Made by a program: the position numbers and the translations under genes. Positions 7,637 to 15,424 of a stretch of DNA of 64,000 nt are shown here, in pieces. Within the stretch, counting starts at the first letter, position 1; each line of letters begins with the position of its first letter. The notes beneath the pieces were generated by a model, which saw only the letters and a list, made by a program, of their open reading frames with translations, was not told the DNA's origin and made no database searches. Origin of the DNA: Leptospira biflexa serovar Patoc strain 'Patoc 1 (Paris)' (lineage in GTDB: Bacteria; Spirochaetota; Leptospiria; Leptospirales; Leptospiraceae). The stretch covers positions 2,553,501 to 2,617,500 of the forward strand of contig NC_010602.1 of the NCBI RefSeq assembly GCF_000017685.1, in the 5' to 3' direction.

Positions 7637-9391
7637 TTATCCTTTTCCAAAATGTTGGATGCGATAAAGGCTAGATTGGGCCGTTGCCGCACTGTCCACA
7701 ACATAGGACTGGCAATCGAATTCCCATATTGGTTTCATTTCTGTGTCCGTAATTTTAGAGACAGCTTGTTCATACAATAGAGAACAAAGGTAACGAGCCA
7801 TTTGGATCATTAAATTTTCTGCGACTGTTTCTTTTCTCGCTTCTGAATCGATCAATCGCATGCATTGGATGGATGATTCCAGTAGCTTCTCCTGTTCCAA
7901 TAAATACAAAGAAGGATTTGGAATCTCTGTTTTGAGTGAATTTAGATACTTTCTAAAATTTCCATCTCCTGCCATACCCGCAAGGATGGCACCCGTGGAA
8001 ATTCGTACATGGATTTGGGAAGTACCTTCATAAATTGTATTGATTCTAGAATCACGGAACATTCGGGAGATATCATAATCTTCAGTATATCCTGCACCAC
8101 CAAATACCTGTACGGCGATACTTGTACATTTATGACCCTCTTCTGAACTGTAATATTTCGCGATAGGTGTGAGAATGGATGCTAGGGTTGACCAATATTT
8201 TACTTTTTCATCCTTACGTATGTCTCGATCAGGTAACCCTTGTTTTTCGAGTCGAATTTGATGGTGTTGGTACATATCAATCACTCGAGCGGTTTCTAAG
8301 GTTAAGAGTCGCATTGCATTTGTTTCCCTTTTGATCTTATGAACCATTTCGAAAACGGCAGGGATTTCAAAAATTGGTTTTCCAAACTGATTCCGTTCAT
8401 TTGCATATTTGAGGGATTCAAAATAAGCGGCAGCACCGCCACCACATCCTCCCGAGGCACTCACAAGCCTCATAAAGTTTGTCATCCCTGCTGTGTAACG
8501 AGTGAGTCCAAGTCCTTCTTCGCCTAATATTTCTCCATAACTATTCTCATAAACGATCTCGCAAGTTGGAGAACCATGGAGCCCCATTTTTTTCTCAATG
8601 CCTGCGACAGTGATGTCAGAACTTTTCACTAAAAATACGGATAGTCCTCTGGCACCACCATCTGGTTTTCCTGTCCTTGCTAACGTTAACAAAAGTGCGG
8701 GATAATCACCTAAACCACAACCTTGGGATATGAATCGTTTCGTACCTGTGAGTCGATATGATCCGTCTTCTTGTTTGATCGCCACTGTCCGAACACTATT
8801 CAAATCAGATCCAAAATCTGGTTCCGTGAGTGACATCGCAAACAAACAATCACCTGTTGCTGCTTTCGTTGCATAAGTTTCAATTTGTTCCTTAGTTCCA
8901 AATCTTGATACGATTTGTGCCAAATTGAGGAGAGTGGTTGTCATACAAAATGCAACATCGGCGCGAGCCATAATCATGGCATAAAACGCGCCAACGGTTG
9001 CCGGAAAATTCAATCCACCCGCTTCTCTTGGGAGAGAATAACCAAGTAATCCAGTGTTTCGGAATTTTTCGTATATTTCGACAGTTTCCTTAGGAAAAAT
9101 GACCTTTCCATTTTCATATTTCAGTTCATTTCGATCCATGATTTGGGACTTTTGAGAAACATCTTTTCCAAAAAAATCTCCCATCGCGTCCAAACTAGAA
9201 GTATATAGTTCCATTGCTTCATCAAAGTTTGAGGGTGCCATTTCATAACGATTGTTTTGAGTCTCTGAATAAATTTGATGGTCTATAAAGCCTTCCCCTT
9301 CCGCTTCTTTAACGATTGATTTCCAATCGATCAATTGGTTGTAGATTAACTGTAAGTCCTTATCATCTGAAAAATAATTATTAGCGATCAT
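7637..9391 (-). CDS. Acyl-CoA dehydrogenase, long-form
   Basis: At 584 residues it is longer than the classical 380-residue enzymes and matches the extended subfamily. Flavin/substrate motifs are visible: FAMSLTEPDFGSDLNSVRT, GTKRFISQG, VFGGAGYTEDYDISRMFRD and the catalytic base region INTIYEGTSQI, with Glu as likely base. It would oxidise an acyl-CoA to the 2-enoyl-CoA, passing electrons to ETF. The ribosome site AAGGAG overlaps the stop region of the upstream dienoyl-CoA reductase gene (10-nt gap), so the two form an operon for fatty-acid beta-oxidation. TetR-type palindromes precede the operon. Confidence 0.93.
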   Translation of the reverse strand: MIANNYFSDDKDLQLIYNQLIDWKSIVKEAEGEGFIDHQIYSETQNNRYEMAPSNFDEAMELYTSSLDAMGDFFGKDVSQKSQIMDRNELKYENGKVIFPKETVEIYEKFRNTGLLGYSLPREAGGLNFPATVGAFYAMIMARADVAFCMTTTLLNLAQIVSRFGTKEQIETYATKAATGDCLFAMSLTEPDFGSDLNSVRTVAIKQEDGSYRLTGTKRFISQGCGLGDYPALLLTLARTGKPDGGARGLSVFLVKSSDITVAGIEKKMGLHGSPTCEIVYENSYGEILGEEGLGLTRYTAGMTNFMRLVSASGGCGGGAAAYFESLKYANERNQFGKPIFEIPAVFEMVHKIKRETNAMRLLTLETARVIDMYQHHQIRLEKQGLPDRDIRKDEKVKYWSTLASILTPIAKYYSSEEGHKCTSIAVQVFGGAGYTEDYDISRMFRDSRINTIYEGTSQIHVRISTGAILAGMAGDGNFRKYLNSLKTEIPNPSLYLLEQEKLLESSIQCMRLIDSEARKETVAENLMIQMARYLCSLLYEQAVSKITDTEMKPIWEFDCQSYVVDSAATAQSSLYRIQHFGKG

Positions 9392-9401
9392 ATTTATCTC
9401 C

Positions 9402-11396
9402 TTAAATACTGTATGCTGCTTCTAGTCCTTCGAAAAATGCTCGTTTGGCGTCGATGTTTTTTGCATCCTTTGCACCACCGATCAATATGGTTTTTTGGTT
9501 TGGAAATTGTTTCGTATACTCTTCGTATAATGAGTCTTCTTTTTCTTGCCCAACACACAAAACAATAGAATCACAAGGATACAAAAATTCCTCTCCATTT
9601 TTAAATACTACCACCAGGCCTTCTTTTGTTACCTCTTTATAACTTAATCCTTGGTAAAATTGAACGCCAACTGATTCTAACTCTTGTTTGAGTGCCCAAA
9701 AAGTAGTAGGACCAAGACCAGCACCATGTTTGCCATTCCTTCGAAACACGGCTACCTTACGATGTGCGACTTCAGTTTGTACGACCGCATTGGTAAACGA
9801 AGATATATTATATTTTTTCTGATAGGACTCTAGGGTTGGATCATGTTCTTCTGTCAACCGATGGGCAACGTCAACGCCAATCCCTCCTCCTCCAATCACT
9901 GCCACTTGTTTTCCTGGCACAAATTTTCCGGTGAGATAATCCGCATAACTTCCATTTGGCAATCGTTCCAAACCTTTCAATTGAAATCCTCTTGGGATCA
10001 CTCCACAGGCAAAAATCACAACATCTGCGTTTTCAGATTTGATGTTTTGGATATTTGCTTCCGTATTCAATTGGATATTAACACCAATTGTTTCCAATTC
10101 ATTCTTAAAATACCGAATGGTTTCATTGAATTCAGATTTACCTGGAATGTGAGAAGCAAGTTGGAACTGTCCTCCAATTTGATCTCTTTTTTCAAAAATT
10201 GTCACATCATGCCCTAATTCTTTGGCAGCACGTGCTGCTTCTAAACCAGCGGGACCCGTTCCGATGACCAATACTTTTTTGGGATTGGTGGTTTTGTTCT
10301 GACTGTATTTTCCTTCATTCATCGCCATAGGATTCACAATACAGGAAACATGTTTTTCTTGGAACGCATGGTCTAAACAAGCTTGGTTACAAGCAACGCA
10401 GGTATTGATTCGGTGTGATTCATTTGATTGTAATTTTTTGACGATGAATGGATCTGCGAGAAATGGCCTTGCCATCGATATGAGATCCACACTTTGTTCT
10501 AAAAATACCTTTTCTATCGTTTCCCCATCGTTCACTCGATTGGATGCAATGATGGGAATGCCTTTGGTATGTTCTTTGATACGACGAGCAATTGGAACCC
10601 AAGCCCCTCTTGGAACCAATTGGCTAATCGTTGGAACACGTGATTCATGCCATCCAATTCCAATATTTAAAGCGGAAACGTTTTCATCACGCAGAACATT
10701 GGATAAACCGATTACTTCTTCAAAGCTTGGATTCCCTGGAATTAAATCGATCCCTGACATCCGAAAGATAATGGGAAATCCTTCTGGCAGATTTTTTTTC
10801 ACTGATCGGAGGACTTCGATTGAAAAATTCATACGACGTTTGGCATCACCTCCAAAATAATCATTCCGATGGTTGGTCACTGGTGAAAAAAATTGATTGA
10901 GAAGATAACCTTCACTTCCCATAATCTCCACTGCCCCAAATCCAACTTCATATGCAATTTTAGCTGATCGTCCAAAATCTTCAATGGTCTTCCAACATTC
11001 TTCTTCCGACAATTCTCTTGGCACATAACGATTGATTGGTGCTCTAATAGCAGACGGTGCAACACAATTTCTATCAAATGCATAACGACCTGCATGGAAT
11101 AACTGAGCACACATGATACCTTTCCCTTGTAATGATTGGTTCATCAATTTCAGTTCGTTAGCGTGGGTGGGATCTAAAAATTGGAAAAACGATTTGGAAC
11201 CTTTTCCCTCTTCATTCACACTGATCCCACCTGTCACAATCATTCCGACTCCACCTTCAAAGCGTTTCCGATAAAAAGTCGCCATACGATCTGCTACACC
11301 AGTTTCACCTTCCACTCCTAAATGCATGGATCCCATCAAAAATCGATTCGGTAGGGTCAAATTTCCAATTTTGATCGGGGTAAAGGCTTGGTTCAT
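9402..11396 (-). CDS. fadH: 2,4-dienoyl-CoA reductase (NADPH), FadH family
   Basis: The 664-residue length and domain order are those of FadH. An old-yellow-enzyme FMN barrel occupies residues 1-340. A 4Fe-4S motif follows (CVACNQAC, then Cys 12 residues on in HVSCIVNP). An FAD/NADPH half carries VLVIGTGPAGLEAARAA and VAVIGGGGIGVDVAHRL. The enzyme removes double bonds at even positions during degradation of unsaturated fatty acids, which fits co-transcription with an acyl-CoA dehydrogenase. AGCAGGA precedes the ATG. Related trimethylamine or enoate reductases share this architecture, but context favours FadH. Confidence 0.88.
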   Translation of the reverse strand: MNQAFTPIKIGNLTLPNRFLMGSMHLGVEGETGVADRMATFYRKRFEGGVGMIVTGGISVNEEGKGSKSFFQFLDPTHANELKLMNQSLQGKGIMCAQLFHAGRYAFDRNCVAPSAIRAPINRYVPRELSEEECWKTIEDFGRSAKIAYEVGFGAVEIMGSEGYLLNQFFSPVTNHRNDYFGGDAKRRMNFSIEVLRSVKKNLPEGFPIIFRMSGIDLIPGNPSFEEVIGLSNVLRDENVSALNIGIGWHESRVPTISQLVPRGAWVPIARRIKEHTKGIPIIASNRVNDGETIEKVFLEQSVDLISMARPFLADPFIVKKLQSNESHRINTCVACNQACLDHAFQEKHVSCIVNPMAMNEGKYSQNKTTNPKKVLVIGTGPAGLEAARAAKELGHDVTIFEKRDQIGGQFQLASHIPGKSEFNETIRYFKNELETIGVNIQLNTEANIQNIKSENADVVIFACGVIPRGFQLKGLERLPNGSYADYLTGKFVPGKQVAVIGGGGIGVDVAHRLTEEHDPTLESYQKKYNISSFTNAVVQTEVAHRKVAVFRRNGKHGAGLGPTTFWALKQELESVGVQFYQGLSYKEVTKEGLVVVFKNGEEFLYPCDSIVLCVGQEKEDSLYEEYTKQFPNQKTILIGGAKDAKNIDAKRAFFEGLEAAYSI

Positions 11397-11421
11397 ATCA
11401 ATTTCCTGCTAAAATGAAATA

Positions 11422-11480
11422 ATTTACCATTGGTAATATATTTGAAATCACCAACAAGCAATAATTTACCAACGGTAAAT
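11422..11480. promoter_or_regulatory. Twin TetR-type operators between fadH operon and tetR
   Basis: Two palindromes with core TTACC-N3-GGTAA are present. ATTTACCATTGGTAATA is at 11422-11438, and the perfect ATTTACCAACGGTAAAT is at 11464-11480. Their centres are 42 bp apart, four helical turns, so dimers would bind the same DNA face. They lie in the shared upstream region of the fatty-acid operon (minus) and a TetR gene (plus), so autoregulation plus control of the operon is likely. Confidence 0.75.
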
Positions 11481-11523
11481 ATCTGCTAGCCAAACGGTAG
11501 AAAAGGAATCAAAATGTCCAGAA

Positions 11524-12177
11524 ATGGTGGCGAAAAAACAAAAAGGGAAACCAAAAAAAATTCCGAGAGTTGGTCGACCGAATAAATTGAACAGTGTTAA
11601 TGTTCGAGAAGCCTTGATCCAAGCCGGAGTCGCTTTATTAGAAACAACTTCGTTGGAAGAAATTTCACTCAGAAAAGTTGCCGCAAAAGCAGGTGTGAGC
11701 CATGTCGCAAGTTACCACCATTTCGAAAACAAACACGCGTTATTTTCTGAAATAGCAGAAATTGGATTCCAAAAATACTTTGCTACCTACCAACTAGAAC
11801 TAGAAAAAACGGAAAAAGATTTTAAAGGGCGATACCGTGCACTCGGATGGACATATTTTCAATTCATCATGAACAATAGGCAGTTCGCAAGGATTATGTT
11901 TGGCGGAATGGGTGTTGAGTCAAATTTACATCCAACTTTGTCTTCTGTATCGAGGAGAACCTATCGTCAGTTACACGAAATCATTCGAATGGGACAAAAT
12001 TTAGGTTACCTAGAAAAAGGTCAAACGAGAGAAAAAACTTTGGCTTCTTGGGCGATGATCCACGGCATTGCGATGTTATTTTTAGAAGGTCGTTTACAAA
12101 TGAAAAATGACCTGAATGAAATGGAAAAATTCATTCAAACCGTTACTGAATATGCTTATAACGGAATGAAATCCTAG
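11524..12177 (+). CDS. TetR/AcrR-family regulator of the divergent fatty-acid operon
   Basis: The helix-turn-helix is EISLRKVAAKAGVSHVASYHHFENKHALFSEIA at residues about 45-78, and the C-terminal domain resembles the WHG-type TetR domain (FGGMGVESNLHP). A basic N-terminal tail (MVAKKQKGKPKKIPRVGRP) precedes it. The gene is divergent from the fadH-acyl-CoA dehydrogenase operon with twin palindromes between, so an acyl-CoA-responsive repressor is a fair inference. The ribosome site is oddly placed. AAGGA at 11503-11507 suits a tiny overlapping frame at 11514 better than the regulator ATG at 11524, so the real start may differ or be coupled. Confidence 0.85.
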   Translation: MVAKKQKGKPKKIPRVGRPNKLNSVNVREALIQAGVALLETTSLEEISLRKVAAKAGVSHVASYHHFENKHALFSEIAEIGFQKYFATYQLELEKTEKDFKGRYRALGWTYFQFIMNNRQFARIMFGGMGVESNLHPTLSSVSRRTYRQLHEIIRMGQNLGYLEKGQTREKTLASWAMIHGIAMLFLEGRLQMKNDLNEMEKFIQTVTEYAYNGMKS

Positions 12178-12181
12178 TGAT

Positions 12182-12844
12182 TTATTTGCGAGGTTCGCAG
12201 ACTTCCGGTAAATAATTCAGCAAATACGATATTGTTGCTTTTTTGGCTTCACCGATCATCCAAGGTGTAAAATCTCCAAACGTTCTATACGAAAGTTTTA
12301 ACAAAGAATCAGGAATGGATATGGCAACACCAAATACTTGGTCCAAGGTATTGATCGATGGTATATCAAATTTCTCAACTAATCCTTGCTTGGTGAGATT
12401 TGCTAATTTTAAATCTAATTCTTGCCCAACAAGTCTCATTTCAGGATTACTCATTCGGTATCCGTAAATAAGCCTAGGAAAGGCAATTTCAGAATTGGTC
12501 ACTTCAATGGCAACTTCAATGGACCTTTCGATATATTCCTTCCAAGTTTGAAAAGATTCCTCTTTTAGGGCTGTTAGTTTTTCCACCATTCCTTCCGAAT
12601 GTAATAAACGAATTCCATGGAAGATGGCTTCCACATTTGGGAAAAAATGATAGGCGGAAGGCCTTGGAATTTTAGCCTTTTTGCATATATCCGCAAAACT
12701 AATTTCTTCTGGATTTTTTTCCTTAAGGAGCTCGAACGCGATTGATAAAAGTTGTGCCCGACGGTTCCTTCCTTGTTTGCTCGTGAATTTAAAAGGCCTT
12801 GAAGCAAGGTCTGGAGAGAGGGATGCGTCTACCAATTTATCCAT
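12182..12844 (-). CDS. TetR/AcrR-family regulator next to ceramidase gene
   Basis: The DNA-binding domain spans about residues 25-70, with RRAQLLSIAFELLKEKNPEE, then ISFADICKKAKIPRPSAYHFF. The remaining 150 residues form an unassigned helical ligand domain. It follows the neutral ceramidase gene on the same strand after a strong terminator, so it is probably transcribed separately. Regulation of the sphingolipid genes is suggested only by adjacency. It converges on the other TetR gene, with 4 nt between the stops. Confidence 0.85.
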   Translation of the reverse strand: MDKLVDASLSPDLASRPFKFTSKQGRNRRAQLLSIAFELLKEKNPEEISFADICKKAKIPRPSAYHFFPNVEAIFHGIRLLHSEGMVEKLTALKEESFQTWKEYIERSIEVAIEVTNSEIAFPRLIYGYRMSNPEMRLVGQELDLKLANLTKQGLVEKFDIPSINTLDQVFGVAISIPDSLLKLSYRTFGDFTPWMIGEAKKATISYLLNYLPEVCEPRK

Positions 12845-12889
12845 AGTACGAGCATCTTAAGGAATCTCACCCAGTCAATCCCGTTGCAA

Positions 12890-12919
12890 AGAAAAATACC
12901 TGACCCTTTAGGGGTCAGG
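12890..12919 (-). terminator. Rho-independent terminator of ceramidase gene
   Basis: On the minus strand CCTGACCC pairs with GGGTCAGG (12899-12906 with 12912-12919) around a five-base loop, and TATTTTT follows. It lies just after the ceramidase stop. Confidence 0.85.
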
Positions 12920-12941
12920 CGAGGTGATTGTTCAGATATTC

Positions 12942-15110
12942 CTATTGGATTACAAAATTGTTTGTCACGCCTTGGTAGGAACTAATCGCTCCTGTCCATC
13001 CCGATTTCCAATGTCCTCGATGGCGAATGCGGTAAGTACCTTTTGGATAGGAGGTTGTATCCCAAGTGGTTGTAATTTTGGAATAAGCGATCCCATCTCT
13101 TTGCCATTTATAAGTGGTCGAAGGGTCATTGTCGCGAGCCACAACAGTCCATGTGGATCCATTTTGGCGTTCAATATCCACAAAACTACTCCCGATCAAC
13201 ATATTATTTTTTGGATGAGCTCCCCAGAAAACAGCTGTTACCTTTGCACCACTTGCATAGGTTGCTGACGGTTGTGTGAATACATTCCCAAAACTTTTAA
13301 AGAGGGGAACATCATCAAACACCACTCCCGTTTGAAAGGTAGCTTGGTTGTTTGTAAGATCAGGAGGTGTAGGTCCGCCTGGAACCGTTGCACCATTTCG
13401 TAATGCCGATGCTAACTTACCAAATTCTTGTTCGTAGGCTTTTAAAGTATTAGGACCAAACTGAGTTGATGCCCCTTCATACTGCTGAGAAGAATACTCT
13501 TCTCTCGTTGTGAGATAGGATGTATAGGAATTGGAAAGTGCTGCAATGACAGTGTAATCATTTTCCATAATGTTTTTGACAAGAGAACGAATCCGTCTTC
13601 CAGCCATCGTGGATACTTCTGCTGGGATCGCAAGAATGGATAAATTTCCAATCTTTACAATTTGAATTGGGATGATAGGAGGTGTCCAAGGATTTCCATC
13701 AAAACTAGCTACACCTGTTGGAATGAGGACTGGTTTTTCAGCATGGCATAATTTGTAGGACTCACTCACAGAAGCTGGCCATAATACGCCAAGGGCTCCA
13801 CCAAGAAAACTTGCTTTGAATGCATCGGCTGCATTGGAATTCCAATCCAAGGAATCAACAGTCGTTCCTTCGTCAAAAAAATCAACGGAGACTGCATTGT
13901 CTTCCACACTTCCCGCAGAAAAAGATGCTCCCATTCCGGCAGGACAAGTTGATGTTCCAACGCTACTCACATACAAGTTTGAAAAATTAACATACGTATG
14001 ACGAAAGTCAATGGTACCAGTCACTTGCGTATTTGCCGACTGGTAAAGACTCACTGCCTTTTGATACTGTTTGTTTGCAATTGTATTTTGTCGGGCATAA
14101 TCATTTACACCATCTGCTGGACCCCACAAATTGGGAGTTACGTCTCCAGAATTGGATTGTGCAAAAGCTGCCACAAATGTTTGATTCGATGAATAATTAG
14201 TTCCTTTGTTTTTTTCAAATAAATACGAAGCTATGCCTTTATTATCACCCCCAATGAGTTTGTTAGTTGGACCAACATTGGTTGGGTGTACGGCAAACCA
14301 GTTCACCATTCCCAATTCCCTTCCATCCGCCGCGACTAATTTAAGTAGAGTCATCGTTTGGTCTACATTTGATGGATAAAAATTACGTTCACTAGCAGGG
14401 TTTTTATCATAAGCAGCTACAGAACGATTTTTACTTGCATCTGTTAGTTCCCCTTGGTTGACATAAACATTTCCAGGAACTAAATTTTGATGCGCCAATT
14501 TAATGGATTTGTAGATTCCATTCACAATGACATCGAAATTTTCTTTAATGAATCCAGAAGTTGTCGCATTGTATAAAAAGTAATGTGAATACCCACCAGG
14601 GCCACTATGAGTGTGTGTTGCCGATAACAAAACGTTTGCTTCTGAATAAAAAGGAGCAAGTTCGGAATCGGTTGCAATTTTTTTACTCACTGCTTGTTTG
14701 ATGGATTGAAAGATCATGCCTAGGTCAGCACTGACAAAAACCACACGTTTAGAAGCATCACCAATGATGTATGCCCTAGACCACAAACGCATATAAATCC
14801 CTTCTGTCTTTTGTGCGGTTTCCGCAAATCCCATCATCCCTACTTCTGCGGCAGGGCCTGTGATGTCAGAAATTCCAACACCAACTAAATACGGCGACGA
14901 ACCAAGACTAGGTGCTACAGCGCGATTCACACCAGAACTAAACAATAGATCTGCATTGTCTGCCTTTGAACTTTCAACTTGATCTGCACCAACTAAACCT
15001 AGTATGGCGGTATTGGACTGGGACGGTTTTTTGTCGGAACAAGCCAAAACAAAAAGGCAGGTGACTATGGATACACTGACGCGAACCAAGGGACTTATTT
15101 GGGAATTCAT
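12942..15110 (-). CDS. Neutral/alkaline ceramidase, lipoprotein
   Basis: A lipoprotein signal ends in VTCLFVLAC (Cys about residue 24), with GGAGAGAG before the ATG. The 722-residue chain has the neutral ceramidase signature throughout: YLVGVGISDITGPAAEVGMMGF, zinc ligands in LSATHTHSGPGG, the nucleophile region AQSNSGDVTPN, and a C-terminal beta-sandwich (TYKWQRDGIAYSKITTTWDT). The enzyme hydrolyses ceramide to sphingosine and fatty acid at the cell surface. It is divergent from an endoglycoceramidase gene, whose product releases ceramide from glycosphingolipids, so the pair makes a two-step pathway. The call is very secure. Confidence 0.95.
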   Translation of the reverse strand: MNSQISPLVRVSVSIVTCLFVLACSDKKPSQSNTAILGLVGADQVESSKADNADLLFSSGVNRAVAPSLGSSPYLVGVGISDITGPAAEVGMMGFAETAQKTEGIYMRLWSRAYIIGDASKRVVFVSADLGMIFQSIKQAVSKKIATDSELAPFYSEANVLLSATHTHSGPGGYSHYFLYNATTSGFIKENFDVIVNGIYKSIKLAHQNLVPGNVYVNQGELTDASKNRSVAAYDKNPASERNFYPSNVDQTMTLLKLVAADGRELGMVNWFAVHPTNVGPTNKLIGGDNKGIASYLFEKNKGTNYSSNQTFVAAFAQSNSGDVTPNLWGPADGVNDYARQNTIANKQYQKAVSLYQSANTQVTGTIDFRHTYVNFSNLYVSSVGTSTCPAGMGASFSAGSVEDNAVSVDFFDEGTTVDSLDWNSNAADAFKASFLGGALGVLWPASVSESYKLCHAEKPVLIPTGVASFDGNPWTPPIIPIQIVKIGNLSILAIPAEVSTMAGRRIRSLVKNIMENDYTVIAALSNSYTSYLTTREEYSSQQYEGASTQFGPNTLKAYEQEFGKLASALRNGATVPGGPTPPDLTNNQATFQTGVVFDDVPLFKSFGNVFTQPSATYASGAKVTAVFWGAHPKNNMLIGSSFVDIERQNGSTWTVVARDNDPSTTYKWQRDGIAYSKITTTWDTTSYPKGTYRIRHRGHWKSGWTGAISSYQGVTNNFVIQ

Positions 15111-15424
15111 ATACTCTCTCCGAATCTAAATTTCTCAATCTAACATTTTTCGCATCAATCTGTCCGAAGGGAACCCTTGGGTCAAATCAGGAACTTAAGT
15201 CTAAACGATGTTAAAAATATGGCAAGAAAATAATCGACAGAAGTCGGGTTTTATTTGACCAGCGTTCAGAATTTGCCATTTTAATTCATTTCTCGTCAGT
15301 TATACGAAACCAGCACCTTCCACACTTGGTAAAATATGGTATTTTTGTGTCATTTTTTAATCGACAAGTGTCGGGTATTAAAATGGAACTGTCCGCTATC
15401 AAGAAAATCGAAAGAGAGGAATCT
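15111..15424. promoter_or_regulatory. Divergent control region with two matching palindromic sites
   Basis: Two 22-bp sequences, identical at 18 positions, lie at 15232-15253 and 15359-15380 in the same orientation. Each begins AATCGACA and continues GTCGGGT-N-TTA. The second has a perfect core CGACA-AG-TGTCG; the first has CGAC-AGAA-GTCG. They start 127 bp apart, one 121 bp from the ceramidase start and the other 44 bp from the endoglycoceramidase start. A common regulator of both genes is likely; its identity is not shown by the sequence. Confidence 0.65.
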
